Source of the DNA: Curtobacterium sp. VKM Ac-2865
GTDB lineage: Bacteria > Actinomycetota > Actinomycetes > Actinomycetales > Microbacteriaceae
Direction: 5' to 3'
DNA: 64,000 bases
Assembly (NCBI RefSeq): GCF_015350905.1
Contig: NZ_JADKRZ010000001.1
Coordinates: 248,001 to 312,000, forward strand
Position 1 is the first letter of the stretch. The number at the start of each line of letters is the position of its first letter. This document shows positions 27,438 through 39,967 of the stretch, one piece after another. The notes under the pieces are model-generated. The model made no database searches. It was not told the DNA's origin and saw only the letters and a list, made by a program, of their open reading frames with translations. Position numbers and translations under genes: made by a program.

Positions 27438-27510
27438 CGCGACGGCGCGGAGTCCCGCGACGACGCGGGCTCCCCGCGACTGCGCGGGCTCCCGCGACGG
27501 CGCGCGTGAG
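27438..27510 (+). repeat. four imperfect 18-base tandem copies before efp
   Basis: Units at 27438-27455, 27456-27473, 27475-27492 and 27493-27510 follow CGCGACGACGCGGGCTCC. CCCGCG and CGCGGG in neighbouring units can fold into small GC hairpins, so the tract may end transcription from the kinase gene. It starts five bases after that stop. Confidence 0.75.
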
Positions 27511-27519
27511 GCCGTCGGC

Positions 27520-27525
27520 TACACT
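27520..27525 (+). promoter_or_regulatory. -10 element of the efp promoter
   Basis: TACACT just after the repeat tract would give a leader of about 55 bases before the efp ATG at 27587. No clear -35. Confidence 0.45.
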
Positions 27526-27586
27526 CGTCCGGGGCCCCAGCGCCCGCAGATCTTCACTCCTCAACACGAACGGGACATCGACTCTC

Positions 27587-28147
27587 ATGGCCAGTACCAC
27601 TGACATCAAGAACGGCGCCGTTCTCATCATCGACGGGCAGCTCTGGTCGGTCGTCGAGTTCCAGCACGTCAAGCCCGGCAAGGGTGGTGCGTTCGTCCGC
27701 ACCAAGCTGAAGAACGTCGTCTCCGGCAAGGTCGTCGACCGCACCTTCAACGCGGGCGCGAAGATCGAGACCGCGACGGTCGACCGCCGCGACTACCAGT
27801 TCCTCTACGAGGACGGCGACTCCTACGTGTTCATGGACACCGACACCTACGACCAGGTCCCGGTCCCCGCGACCGTCGTCGGCGACGCGAAGAACTTCCT
27901 GCTCGAGTCCGCGATGGTCACCCTCGCGATGAACGAGGGCAACCCGCTCTACATCGAGCTCCCGACGTCGATCGTCACCGAGATCGAGACCGAGCCCGGC
28001 CTGCAGGGCGACCGTTCGTCCGGTGGCACCAAGCCCGCGACGATCAAGGCCACCGGCTACCAGATCCAGGTCCCGCTGTACCTCGAGACCGACACCAAGG
28101 TGAAGATCGACACGCGCGACGGCAACTTCCTCGGCCGCGTCAACTAG
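27587..28147 (+). CDS. efp: elongation factor P
   Basis: EF-P relieves ribosome stalling at polyproline. The 186-residue protein begins [20 protein letters not shown] and has [16 protein letters not shown], where Lys32 sits at the usual modification position. The three beta-barrel domains follow, ending in [18 protein letters not shown] 27587 matches the family N-terminus; an upstream in-frame stretch is not conserved. Next to nusB (nine-base gap), as in most Gram-positives. Only a weak Shine-Dalgarno sequence is seen. Confidence 0.97.
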   Translation: MASTTDIKNGAVLIIDGQLWSVVEFQHVKPGKGGAFVRTKLKNVVSGKVVDRTFNAGAKIETATVDRRDYQFLYEDGDSYVFMDTDTYDQVPVPATVVGDAKNFLLESAMVTLAMNEGNPLYIELPTSIVTEIETEPGLQGDRSSGGTKPATIKATGYQIQVPLYLETDTKVKIDTRDGNFLGRVN

Positions 28148-28156
28148 GGCCGCCGG

Positions 28157-28609
28157 ATGAGTGCTCGTTCGAAGGCCCGCAAGCGCGCGCTCGACATGCT
28201 GTACGTGGCGGAGGTCCGGGAGCTCCCGATCGCCGACGTCCTCGCGACGGAGACCGTCCGTCACCTCGACAACCCCGAGCGGGCGTCGAGCTGGGACTAC
28301 GCCCGCCAGGTCGTCACCGGGGTCGACGAGGCCCGTCGCGAGATCGACGACGTCATCGTCGACCACGCCCAGGGCTGGTCGATCGCCCGCATGCCGGTCC
28401 TGGACCGCTGCATCCTGCGCATGGGCGTCTGGGAGATCCGCTTCAACCCCGAGGTGCCCGACGCCGTCGCCATCTCGGAGGCCGTCGAGCTCGCCCAGTC
28501 GCTGTCGACCGACGACTCCGCCGGCTTCGTGAACGGCGTCCTCGGCGCCGTCGCCGGGGGCCGTGCACCGTCCGGTCGGACGGTCGCCGGAGACCAGGAG
28601 TCCCGCTAG
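28157..28609 (+). CDS. nusB: transcription antitermination protein NusB
   Basis: NusB with NusE binds boxA in rRNA leaders and supports antitermination. The 150 residues are all-helical: SARSKARKRALDMLYVAEVR, DYARQVVTGVDEARREIDDVI, MPVLDRCILRMGVWEIRF, VAISEAVELAQSLSTDDSAG, and FVNGVLGAV near the end. It starts nine bases after the efp stop and shares its transcript. The pyrR leader follows after 58 bases. Confidence 0.95.
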   Translation: MSARSKARKRALDMLYVAEVRELPIADVLATETVRHLDNPERASSWDYARQVVTGVDEARREIDDVIVDHAQGWSIARMPVLDRCILRMGVWEIRFNPEVPDAVAISEAVELAQSLSTDDSAGFVNGVLGAVAGGRAPSGRTVAGDQESR

Positions 28610-28626
28610 GGTTGACCACGTCCGCA

Positions 28627-28662
28627 TCCTTTAAATGCCGTCCTGAGAGGCGGGGAAGGAGG
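28627..28662 (+). promoter_or_regulatory. PyrR-binding hairpin covering the pyrR ribosome-binding site
   Basis: CCGTC (28638-28642) and GGCGG (28649-28653) frame the hexaloop CTGAGA, which fits the CNGNGA loop of known PyrR-binding hairpins. TCCTT (28627-28631) can also pair with AAGGA (28656-28660), extending the stem over the AAGGAGG ribosome-binding site of pyrR (GTG 28668). UMP-bound PyrR would then block translation of the pyr operon. Confidence 0.75.
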
Positions 28663-28667
28663 TCGGC

Positions 28668-29231
28668 GTGGGTACCCGCACGGTCCTGCAGCAGTCCGAC
28701 ATCACGCGTGCTCTGACACGCATCGCACATGAGATCCTCGAGGCCAACCACGGCGCCTCGGACCTGGTGCTCCTCGGCATCCCGACCAGGGGAGCCGTCC
28801 TGGCCGACCGGCTCGGCGAGGTCCTCGCCGGCATCGAGCCCGACTGGGCCGGCGGGCAGCAGCGCGTCGGCACCCTCGACGTCACGCTCCACCGCGACGA
28901 CCTCGGCCACGGCATCGGCCGGGCCCCGCACCGCACGGTGATCCCGGCGAGCGGCATCGACGGCAAGGTCGTCGTGCTCGTCGACGACGTCCTGTACTCC
29001 GGCCGCACGGTCCGGGCAGCGCTCGACGCCCTGCAGAACATCGGCCGTCCGCGTGCGGTCCGGCTCGCGGTCCTGGTCGACCGGGGCCACCGCGAGCTCC
29101 CCATCCGCGCGGACCACGTCGGCAAGAACCTGCCGACCGCGTCCGACGAGCGCGTCACGCTCCGCCTGACCGAGACGGACGGCGTCGACGAGGTCGTCAT
29201 CGAACAACCCGAGCAGGGGGCCGACGCATGA
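28668..29231 (+). CDS. pyrR: bifunctional pyr operon regulator/uracil phosphoribosyltransferase
   Basis: PyrR binds pyr leader RNA when UMP is high and has weak uracil phosphoribosyltransferase activity. The 187 residues contain [28 protein letters not shown], the PRPP loop [20 protein letters not shown] (about 102-121) and [18 protein letters not shown], a family-specific segment. The GTG at 28668 is preceded by AAGGAGG in the regulatory hairpin. Its end overlaps the pyrB start by four bases (ATGA). Confidence 0.97.
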   Translation: MGTRTVLQQSDITRALTRIAHEILEANHGASDLVLLGIPTRGAVLADRLGEVLAGIEPDWAGGQQRVGTLDVTLHRDDLGHGIGRAPHRTVIPASGIDGKVVVLVDDVLYSGRTVRAALDALQNIGRPRAVRLAVLVDRGHRELPIRADHVGKNLPTASDERVTLRLTETDGVDEVVIEQPEQGADA

Positions 29232-30205
29232 GGCACCTGCTCTCCACCGCCGACCTCTCCCGCGCGGACGCCCTCGAGATCCTCGACGTCGCCGAGGAGA
29301 TGGCCGAGGTCAACACGCGCGAGGTCAAGCGCCTGCCGGCCCTCCGCGGCAAGACCGTCGTGAACCTCTTCTTCGAGGACTCCACGCGCACCCGCATCTC
29401 CTTCGAGGCCGCCGCCAAGCGCCTCTCCGCCGACGTCATCAACTTCGCAGCGAAGGGCTCCAGCGTCTCCAAGGGCGAGTCGCTGAAGGACACCGTGCAG
29501 ACCCTCGGCGCGATGGGCATCGACGGCATCGTGATGCGCCACGGGGCGTCCGGCGCGCCGCGGGTCCTGGCCGACGCCGACTGGATCGACGTCCCCGTGG
29601 TCAACGCGGGCGACGGCACCCACGAGCACCCGACCCAGGCGCTCCTCGACGCCTTCACGATGCGCCGCCGGCTCCACGGCAGCGCCTCCCGCGGGCAGGG
29701 CCTCGACGGCGTCCGCGTCCTCATCGTCGGTGACGTCCTGCACAGCCGCGTCGCCAGGAGCAACGCCTGGTTGCTCCGCACGCTCGGCGCGAGCGTCACC
29801 TTCGCCGCACCGCCGACCCTGCTCCCCGCGACCGAGCGCCCCTTCGGCGCCGCCGTCCACCACGACCTCGACACCGCCCTCGCCGAGGACCCCGACGTCG
29901 TGATGACGCTCCGCATCCAGCAGGAGCGCATGAACGACGCCTTCTTCCCGAACCCCCGCGAGTACACCCGCCACTGGGGCCTGACCGCCGCCCGCTTCGC
30001 CCGGTTGTCGGAGCGCACGCTGGTGATGCACCCCGGGCCGATGAACCGTGGGCTGGAGATCGCCGGCGTCGCCGCCGACTCGCCGGCATCGACGATCGTC
30101 GAACAGGTCGAGCACGGCGTCTCCGTCCGCATGGCCGTCCTGTACCTGGCCCTGACGGGCGCAGGCACCCCGTCCGCCACCGACCAGAAGGAGTCCGTCG
30201 CATGA
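29228..30205 (+). CDS. pyrB: aspartate carbamoyltransferase catalytic subunit
   Basis: Condenses carbamoyl phosphate and aspartate, the first committed pyrimidine step. The 325-residue protein has the carbamoyl phosphate loop STRTR (52-56) in [34 protein letters not shown], and [11 protein letters not shown]. No pyrI regulatory chain is in the operon, as usual for class B/C ATCases; control is expected through PyrR. Start and stop overlap pyrR and pyrC, giving tight coupling. Confidence 0.97.
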   Translation: MRHLLSTADLSRADALEILDVAEEMAEVNTREVKRLPALRGKTVVNLFFEDSTRTRISFEAAAKRLSADVINFAAKGSSVSKGESLKDTVQTLGAMGIDGIVMRHGASGAPRVLADADWIDVPVVNAGDGTHEHPTQALLDAFTMRRRLHGSASRGQGLDGVRVLIVGDVLHSRVARSNAWLLRTLGASVTFAAPPTLLPATERPFGAAVHHDLDTALAEDPDVVMTLRIQQERMNDAFFPNPREYTRHWGLTAARFARLSERTLVMHPGPMNRGLEIAGVAADSPASTIVEQVEHGVSVRMAVLYLALTGAGTPSATDQKESVA

Positions 30206-31569
30206 CCGCTCACCTCATCCGCGGCGCCCAGCTGGTCGACGGCTCGCGTGCCGACATCCGACTGGAGGCCGGGCGCATCACCGCGGTCGGGTCCGGTCTC
30301 GACGCGGCCGGGGCCACCACGGTGGACGCCGACGGCCTGATCGCCCTGCCTGGTCTCGTGGACCTGCACACGCACCTCCGCGAGCCCGGTCACGAGGAGT
30401 CCGAGACGGTCCTGTCCGGCTCGCGGGCGGCTGCCGCCGGCGGCTTCACCGCCGTCAACGCGATGGCGAACTCCAGCCCGGTCGCGGACACCGCCGGCGT
30501 GGTCGAGCAGGTCCAGGCCCTCGGCGACGACGCCGGCTACGTCACGGTCCGCCCGATCGGCGCCGTGTCCCAGGGGCTGCAGGGCACGCACCTGTCCGAG
30601 ATCGGTGCGATGGCGACCTCCCGCGCGAAGGTCCGGGTCTTCTCCGACGACGGCTCGTGCGTGGCCGACCCGCTGCTGATGCGCCGGGCGCTGGAGTACA
30701 TCAAGGGCTTCGGCGGCGTCCTGGCGCAGCACGCGCAGGAGCCCCGCCTGACCATCGGCGCGCAGATGAACGAGGGCCGCCTGTCCTCGGAGCTCGGGCT
30801 CGCCGGGTGGCCGGCCGTCGCCGAAGAGGCGATCATCGCCCGCGACGTCCTGCTCGCCGACCACGTCGGAGCACGACTGCACGTCTGCCACGTCTCGACC
30901 GCCGGCAGCGTCGAGGTCATCCGCTGGGCAAAGTCCCGCGGGATCGACGTCACGGCCGAGGTCACGCCGCACCACCTGGTGCTGACCGAGGACCTCATCG
31001 CCGGGGTCGACGGCGCCGCCGGGTACGACGCCCGCTACAAGGTGAACCCGCCGCTGCGTTCCCGCGAGGACGTCGACGCCCTGCGCGCCGCCCTGGCCGA
31101 CGGCACGATCGACATCGTCGCCACCGACCACGCACCGCACACCGCCGAGGCGAAGTGCTGCGAGTGGCCGGCCGCCGCGAACGGCATGGTCGGGCTCGAG
31201 TCCGCGCTGAGCGTGGTGCACGCGGCGGTGGTCGAGGACGGTCGCCTCGAGTGGTCCGACGTCGCCCGCGTGCTCTCCAGCGCGCCGGCCCGCATCGGCC
31301 AGGTCGAGGGCCACGGGCACGCGATCGCCGAGGGAGCCCCGGCCGAGGTCACCCTGTACGACCCGAGCGCGGTCCGCGACTTCGCCGTGACCGACCTGGC
31401 GGGGCAGTCGCAGAACTCGCCGTACCTCGGGATGCGCCTGCCCGGACGGGTCGTCGCGACCTTCCACCAGGGCTACCCGACGCTCCTCGACGGCGCGCTC
31501 GTCGACCCCGACACCGTCGCAGCGGCGGCCCGCACCGCCGCACGTGCCGCCGAAGGGACCCGCGCATGA
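30202..31569 (+). CDS. pyrC: dihydroorotase
   Basis: Cyclises carbamoyl aspartate to dihydroorotate, zinc-dependent. The 455-residue class I enzyme carries [16 protein letters not shown] (His56 and His58 as metal ligands), the metal-site segments HAQEPRL and [16 protein letters not shown], and [12 protein letters not shown] with the catalytic Asp309. It overlaps pyrB (ATGA) and the downstream membrane gene. Class I dihydroorotases often associate with PyrB, which fits the operon. Confidence 0.96.
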   Translation: MTAHLIRGAQLVDGSRADIRLEAGRITAVGSGLDAAGATTVDADGLIALPGLVDLHTHLREPGHEESETVLSGSRAAAAGGFTAVNAMANSSPVADTAGVVEQVQALGDDAGYVTVRPIGAVSQGLQGTHLSEIGAMATSRAKVRVFSDDGSCVADPLLMRRALEYIKGFGGVLAQHAQEPRLTIGAQMNEGRLSSELGLAGWPAVAEEAIIARDVLLADHVGARLHVCHVSTAGSVEVIRWAKSRGIDVTAEVTPHHLVLTEDLIAGVDGAAGYDARYKVNPPLRSREDVDALRAALADGTIDIVATDHAPHTAEAKCCEWPAAANGMVGLESALSVVHAAVVEDGRLEWSDVARVLSSAPARIGQVEGHGHAIAEGAPAEVTLYDPSAVRDFAVTDLAGQSQNSPYLGMRLPGRVVATFHQGYPTLLDGALVDPDTVAAAARTAARAAEGTRA

Positions 31570-32111
31570 GCGGCGACGCCGCACGGTGGCTCCTCGGCGG
31601 GGTGATCCTGCTCGCCGTCGCCGCGCTGTTCGTGGCCATGGTGCGCACCTGGCGGACGCGGGTCAGGAAGCAGGCCGACACCGTGCCTCCCGTCGGTGTG
31701 CCGGCCGGCCTGTCACCGGCTGTCGGGTCCTGGGACGGCTTCACCGTCGCGACGACCCGCGCCGACCAGCCGCTGGAACGCATCACCGCGGGCGGACTCG
31801 GCTTCCGGGGCCGCGGCGGCGTGAGCGTCCACCCGACCGGCGTCGTCCTGCACCTGGCGGGGGAGACCGACCGCTGGATCGCCGCCGACCTGGTCCGCGG
31901 CGCCGACCGGGCGACCGCGGCCATCGACCGCGTCGTCGAACCAGGGGGGCTGGTGCGTCTGCGATGGACGGCGACCGGCGCCGCTGGTGCGACGGACCTC
32001 GACACCTACTTGCGGTTCCCGGAGGGCGACGCAGCCCCGCTGCACGCACTCCAGGAGCTGGCGACGAAGCACAACCACCCGCAGACCGCGGGCGAAGGGA
32101 CGAACTCATGA
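31566..32111 (+). CDS. single-pass membrane protein with a PH-like domain in the pyr operon
   Basis: 181 residues. One membrane helix (about 8-26, [19 protein letters not shown]) is followed by a basic stretch and a soluble beta-rich domain (about 55-160) that resembles bacterial PH-like domains: [40 protein letters not shown] membrane protein of this type lies between pyrC and carA in many actinobacteria, including mycobacteria. Function unknown. It overlaps pyrC and carA by four bases each (ATGA), so its dose is tied to the pathway enzymes. Confidence 0.85.
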   Translation: MSGDAARWLLGGVILLAVAALFVAMVRTWRTRVRKQADTVPPVGVPAGLSPAVGSWDGFTVATTRADQPLERITAGGLGFRGRGGVSVHPTGVVLHLAGETDRWIAADLVRGADRATAAIDRVVEPGGLVRLRWTATGAAGATDLDTYLRFPEGDAAPLHALQELATKHNHPQTAGEGTNS

Positions 32112-33306
32112 CACGCGAACGGGCCGTGCTGGTCCTCGAGGACGGCACCCGACACGACGGATGGGCGTACGGCGCCCGCGGACGCAGCCTCGGCGAGGTG
32201 GTGTTCGCGACCGGGATGACCGGCTACCAGGAGACGCTGACCGACCCGTCCTACGCCGGGCAGATCGTGGTGCAGACCGCGCCGCACATCGGCAACACCG
32301 GCGTCAACGACGAGGACCCCGAGTCCCGTCGCATCTGGGTGGCCGGCTACGTCGTCCGCGACCCCAGCCGCGTGGTGTCGAACCACCGCGCCACCGCGTC
32401 GCTCGACGACCACCTGGAGCGCGACGGCATCGTCGGCATCTCCGGGATCGACACCCGCGCCGTGACCCGTCGCATCCGTGACGCCGGCGCGATGAAGGGC
32501 GGCGTCTTCAGCGGCCCCGACGCCGCGCTGTCGCCCGACGAGCAGCTCACGCTGGTGCGGGAACAGGCCGACATGGCCGGGCAGAGCCTCTCCGCCGCGG
32601 TGTCGACCGACGCCGAGTACGTCGTCGACGCGGTCGGCGAGCAGATCGGCACGCTGGCCGTGCTCGACCTCGGCGTGAAGACGTCGACCACGCGCTACCT
32701 CGCCCAGCGCGGCTTCGAGGTGCACGTGCTGCCCCAGGACGTCACCGTCGAACGCCTCCGCGAGCTCGACCCCGACGCGCTGTTCTACTCGAACGGCCCC
32801 GGCGACCCGGCGGCCTCCGACGCGCAGGTCACCCTGCTGCAGGAGAGCCTGCGCGACGGCCGTCCGTTCTTCGGGATCTGCTTCGGCAACCAGCTGCTCG
32901 GCCGCGCACTCGGCTTCGGCACGTACAAGCTGCCGTTCGGGCACCGCGGCATCAACCAGCCCGTGCTCGACACCACGACGGGCAAGGTCGAGATCACGAG
33001 CCAGAACCACGGCTTCGCGGTCGACGCCCCCGTCGGTCAGGTCCTCGAGTCCCCGGTCGGCTTCGGCCGCGTCGAGGTCTCGCACTACTCGCTCAACGAC
33101 GACGTGGTCGAGGGCCTCCGGGCGCTCGACATCCCCGCGTTCAGCGTGCAGTACCACCCCGAGGCCGCCGCCGGACCGCACGACAGCATGTACCTGTTCG
33201 ACCGGTTCCGCGACATGGTCGTGGCGCGGAAGCACGGCGAGCCGCTCGACGCGGCGACCGCCGACGCCACGACTCCCGCAGCAGACATCACCAAGGAAGC
33301 GAACTG

Positions 33307-33307
<1 letters not shown>
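32108..33307 (+). CDS. carA: carbamoyl-phosphate synthase small subunit
   Basis: Glutaminase subunit that supplies ammonia to CarB. The 399-residue protein has a CPSase N-terminal domain ([20 protein letters not shown]), SNGPGDPA and the glutamine amidotransferase triad: nucleophile Cys258 in [16 protein letters not shown], and His/Glu in [13 protein letters not shown]. The oxyanion loop is ICFGNQ rather than the common ICLGHQ, a frequent actinobacterial variant. Start overlaps the previous gene; its TGA shares one base with the carB ATG. Confidence 0.97.
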
Positions 33308-36596
<3,289 letters not shown>

Positions 36597-36600
<4 letters not shown>

Positions 36601-37487
36601 CGGGCCGACTCGACACCGCAGACCGGTCAGGAGGCTCGGAGCCGTTCGGCGTCCGGCTCGCGGCCGCCATCGGGTCGCGGTCCGCACTGTGCGTCGGCAT
36701 CGACCCCCACGCCGCCACCCTGGCGGCGTGGGGGCTCGGCCGTGACGAGGCCGGGCTGACCGCGTTCGGCCGCGTCCTCGTGGACGCGGCCGCCGGCCGA
36801 GCAGCGGTGGTGAAGCCGCAGGTCGCGTTCTTCGAGGCCGCTGGCGTGGCTGGCTACCGCGCGCTCGACGCGACGATCCGTCGGGCACGGGATGCGGGCC
36901 TCCTGGTCGTCGCCGACGTCAAGCGCGGCGACATCGGGTCGACGGGGGACGACTACGCCACCGCGTGGATCGACGCCGACGGGCCGTTCGCGGCCGACGC
37001 GATGACGGTGTCGCCGTACCTCGGGTACGGCTCCCTGCGTGGGACGCTCGACGTCGCGCGGCGGAACGGCGCCGGCGTGTTCGTGCTGGCCGCGACGAGC
37101 AACCCCGAGGCGCGCGTGCTGCAGACCGCGGTGCTCGCCGAGGGACCGCGTGCCGGGCGGAGCGTCGCTGCCGGTATCGTTCTCGACGTGGCAGACGACA
37201 ACGCGGCCGTGGACGACCAGGCCATCGGCGACGTGGGGCTGGTGCTCGGCGCGACCCTCGACCTGACGGACTTCGGCATCGGCGCCGACGAGATCGGGAA
37301 CGCACCCGTGCTCGCCCCCGGGTTCGGTGCGCAGGGCGCCCGGATCGAGGACCTCCGCGCGCTGTACGGCTCGCGCGCCGAGCAGGTGCTCGTGAGCGAG
37401 TCCCGCGGGCTGCTGACCGACGGCCCGGACGGCGTCGTGGCGCTCGTGACCGACCGTGCCGAGCGCATCCAGGCGGCCCTGGCATGA
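36597..37487 (+). CDS. pyrF: orotidine 5'-phosphate decarboxylase, type 2
   Basis: Makes UMP from OMP. The 296-residue protein is the longer type 2 form common in actinobacteria, with [29 protein letters not shown], the active-site [20 protein letters not shown] (about 101-120) and [11 protein letters not shown]. The GTG overlaps the carB stop (GTGA). Orotate phosphoribosyltransferase (pyrE) and dihydroorotate dehydrogenase (pyrD) are not in this operon and must be elsewhere. Confidence 0.95.
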
Positions 37488-38398
37488 GCGACGACTCCGG
37501 GGCACTGCCCGCGCACCGCACGCCGCCCGAGGTGGACCGTGCCGCAGCGGCACGCGCCGCCGTCGCTGCCCGCCGCGCCCGTGCTGCGGTGAAGGCCGCC
37601 GTCGCGTCGGGGGAGCGGTCGGCACTCGACGTCGCCCGCACCGCCTGGAGCGACGCCGAGGCCCCGGCGGAGAAGTCCCTGCGGGTCCGCGACCTGCTGA
37701 CCAGCCTGAACGGCATCGGTCCGGCCCGCGCCGAGACCATCATGGGCTCGCTGCGGATCGCGCCGTCGAAGCGGCTCGGCGGGCTCGGCACCCGGCAGCG
37801 GACGGCGCTCTCCGACTGGCTCGCCGCGCGCGGACGGAAGCGCGGCGTGTCGAAGCTCGTCGTGCTCGCCGGCCCCACCGCCGTCGGCAAGGGGACCGTC
37901 TCCGCGTACATCCGCGAGCAGTACCCCGAGGTGAACCTCAGCGTCTCCGCGACCACCAGGAAGCCGCGGCCCGGCGAGGTCGACGGCGTGCACTACTACT
38001 TCGTCGACGACGCGGAGTTCGACCGGATGATCCGCGAGCGCGAACTGCTCGAGTGGGCCACCGTGCACAACTCCTACCGGTACGGCACCCCGCGTCCGCC
38101 GATCGACCGTGCGCTCGACGCCGGCGACAAGGTGATGCTCGAGATCGACCTGCAGGGCGCCCGGCAGGTCCGCGACGCCATGCCCGAGGCGGTCCTGGTG
38201 TTCCTGCTGCCCCCGACGTGGGACGAACTGGTCCGCCGCCTGATCGGTCGGGGCACCGAGTCGTCCGAGGAACAGGCCCGTCGACTCGAGACGGCGAAGG
38301 TCGAACTGGCCGCGCAGGACGAGTTCGACGTGCGGATCGTGAACTCGGACGTCGGCACGGCGGCACGCGAGGTCGTAGACTTGTTCACTGCGCCCTAG
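37484..38398 (+). CDS. gmk: mIHF domain fused to guanylate kinase
   Basis: 304 residues with two parts. Residues about 1-60 are an Ala/Arg-rich helical arm; 60-118 match the actinobacterial integration host factor: [40 protein letters not shown]. From about residue 122 comes a complete guanylate kinase: P-loop GPTAVGKG (130-137), [20 protein letters not shown], the lid and C-terminal helices. In most actinobacteria mihF and gmk are adjacent separate genes. A GTG at 37847 with GGAAG upstream could give a free 183-residue kinase. The start overlaps pyrF (ATGA). Confidence 0.93.
   Translation: MSDDSGALPAHRTPPEVDRAAAARAAVAARRARAAVKAAVASGERSALDVARTAWSDAEAPAEKSLRVRDLLTSLNGIGPARAETIMGSLRIAPSKRLGGLGTRQRTALSDWLAARGRKRGVSKLVVLAGPTAVGKGTVSAYIREQYPEVNLSVSATTRKPRPGEVDGVHYYFVDDAEFDRMIRERELLEWATVHNSYRYGTPRPPIDRALDAGDKVMLEIDLQGARQVRDAMPEAVLVFLLPPTWDELVRRLIGRGTESSEEQARRLETAKVELAAQDEFDVRIVNSDVGTAAREVVDLFTAP
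38376..38381 (+). promoter_or_regulatory. -10 element upstream of rpoZ
   Basis: TAGACT inside the end of the gmk coding region would give rpoZ-metK its own transcript with a leader of about 85 bases. No clear -35. Confidence 0.35.
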
Positions 38399-38472
38399 CC
38401 GGGAGCGCACCGTCCCGCTCGGGACGGCACATCGTGCCCGTCGGGCACGACACCACGTGGACTGGAGACACC

Positions 38473-38739
38473 ATGGCCAACCCCCAGGGCATCATCGACC
38501 CGCCCATCGACGACCTGCTGTCCAAGGTCGAGTCGAAGTACGCGCTCGTCATCTTCGCCTCGAAGCGCGCCCGCCAGATCAACGACTACTACGCCGACCT
38601 GCACGAGGGCTCGCTCTTCGACAACGTCGGCCCGCTCGTCGACTCCACGATCGACGACAAGCCGCTGTCGGTGGCCCTCCACGAGATCAACGAGGACAAG
38701 CTCACCGTCACCAAGCAGCAGCCGCAGCCCACCGTCTGA
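38473..38739 (+). CDS. rpoZ: DNA-directed RNA polymerase omega subunit
   Basis: Omega helps fold and hold the beta' subunit. The 88-residue protein begins [15 protein letters not shown] and carries the conserved [20 protein letters not shown], then [15 protein letters not shown] at the C-terminus. ATG 38473 follows ACTGGAGACACC. It lies between gmk and metK; the coaBC gene that usually separates rpoZ from metK in actinobacteria is absent. Confidence 0.95.
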   Translation: MANPQGIIDPPIDDLLSKVESKYALVIFASKRARQINDYYADLHEGSLFDNVGPLVDSTIDDKPLSVALHEINEDKLTVTKQQPQPTV

Positions 38740-38744
38740 GCCCG

Positions 38745-39959
38745 GTGACGTCCAGCACGCTGCGCCTGTTCACGTCCGAGTCGGTGACCGAGGGGCACCC
38801 CGACAAGATCTGCGACCAGATCTCGGACACGATCCTCGACGCCCTGCTCGCGGTCGACCCGCACGCGCGGGTCGCGGTCGAGACGATGGTGACGACCGGT
38901 CTCGTGCACGTCGCTGGTGAGGTCACCACGTCGGGCTACGTCGAGATCCCCAAGCTGGTCCGTGACGTGATCACGGGCATCGGGTACAACTCCTCCGAGG
39001 TCTCCTTCGACGGCGCCACGTGCGGTGTCGAGGTCTCGATCGGTGCGCAGTCGCCCGACATCGCGCAGGGCGTGGACGAGTCGCTGGACTCCCGCTCCGG
39101 CGCCGGTGTCGACCCGTTGGACCGCCAGGGTGCCGGCGACCAGGGCATCATGTTCGGCTTCGCGACGAACGAGACCCCGGAGTACATGCCCGTCGCCATC
39201 TGGCTGGCGCACAGGCTCGCCGAGCGCCTGTCCGCCGTGCGGAAGTCCGGGGAGCTCACGTTCCTGCGGCCCGACGGCAAGACCCAGGTCACGGTCGGGT
39301 ACGACGGCGTCGTGCCGAAGAGCGTGGAGACCGTCGTCGTGTCGACGCAGCACTCCCCGAACGTGACGCTCGACGAGCTCACCGCGGCGATCACCGAGCA
39401 CGTGATCCGTCCGGTCCTGGACCAGGTGGAGCTCGACTCCTCGCACGTCGAGGTCATCGTGAACCCGACCGGCCGGTTCGAGATCGGCGGGCCCCAGGGT
39501 GACGCCGGCCTCACCGGACGCAAGATCATCGTCGACACCTACGGTGGGGCGTCCCGGCACGGTGGTGGCGCGTTCAGCGGCAAGGACCCGTCCAAGGTCG
39601 ACCGGTCGGCGGCGTACGCGCTGCGCTGGGTCGCGAAGAACGCGGTCGCTGCGGGGCTCGCGGACCGGCTCGAGGTCCAGGTCGCGTACGCGATCGGCCG
39701 CGCGAAGCCCGTCGGGCTGTACGTCGAGACGTTCGGCACGGGGCACGTCGACGACGCGGTCATCGAGGCCGCGATCCGTCAGGTGTTCGACCTGCGTCCG
39801 GCCGCGATCATCCGTGACCTCGACCTGCTCAAGCCGCGGTACGCGCAGACGGCGACGTACGGCCACTTCGGTCGCGAGCTCCCCGGGTTCACGTGGGAGC
39901 AGCTCGACCGTGTCGACGCTCTCCGCCAGGCCGCAGGACTCGTCGCCGCCACCGTCTGA
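38745..39959 (+). CDS. metK: S-adenosylmethionine synthase
   Basis: Makes SAM from methionine and ATP. The 404-residue protein shows [20 protein letters not shown], the hexapeptide region [15 protein letters not shown], and [20 protein letters not shown]. It begins at GTG 38745, five bases after the rpoZ stop, the first start in this frame that keeps the family N-terminus. It is followed at eight bases by priA, so transcription likely continues. Confidence 0.97.
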   Translation: MTSSTLRLFTSESVTEGHPDKICDQISDTILDALLAVDPHARVAVETMVTTGLVHVAGEVTTSGYVEIPKLVRDVITGIGYNSSEVSFDGATCGVEVSIGAQSPDIAQGVDESLDSRSGAGVDPLDRQGAGDQGIMFGFATNETPEYMPVAIWLAHRLAERLSAVRKSGELTFLRPDGKTQVTVGYDGVVPKSVETVVVSTQHSPNVTLDELTAAITEHVIRPVLDQVELDSSHVEVIVNPTGRFEIGGPQGDAGLTGRKIIVDTYGGASRHGGGAFSGKDPSKVDRSAAYALRWVAKNAVAAGLADRLEVQVAYAIGRAKPVGLYVETFGTGHVDDAVIEAAIRQVFDLRPAAIIRDLDLLKPRYAQTATYGHFGRELPGFTWEQLDRVDALRQAAGLVAATV

Positions 39960-39967
39960 GTGACCGC

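Noticed and set aside
27438..27510. Possible CRISPR or origin iterons
   Set aside because: No spacers, no DnaA boxes, no AT-rich region; simple GC tandem tract.
37847..38398. Separate gmk gene starting at GTG 37847
   Set aside because: The frame is open without a break from 37484 through the mIHF domain; the internal start is kept only as a possible second product.
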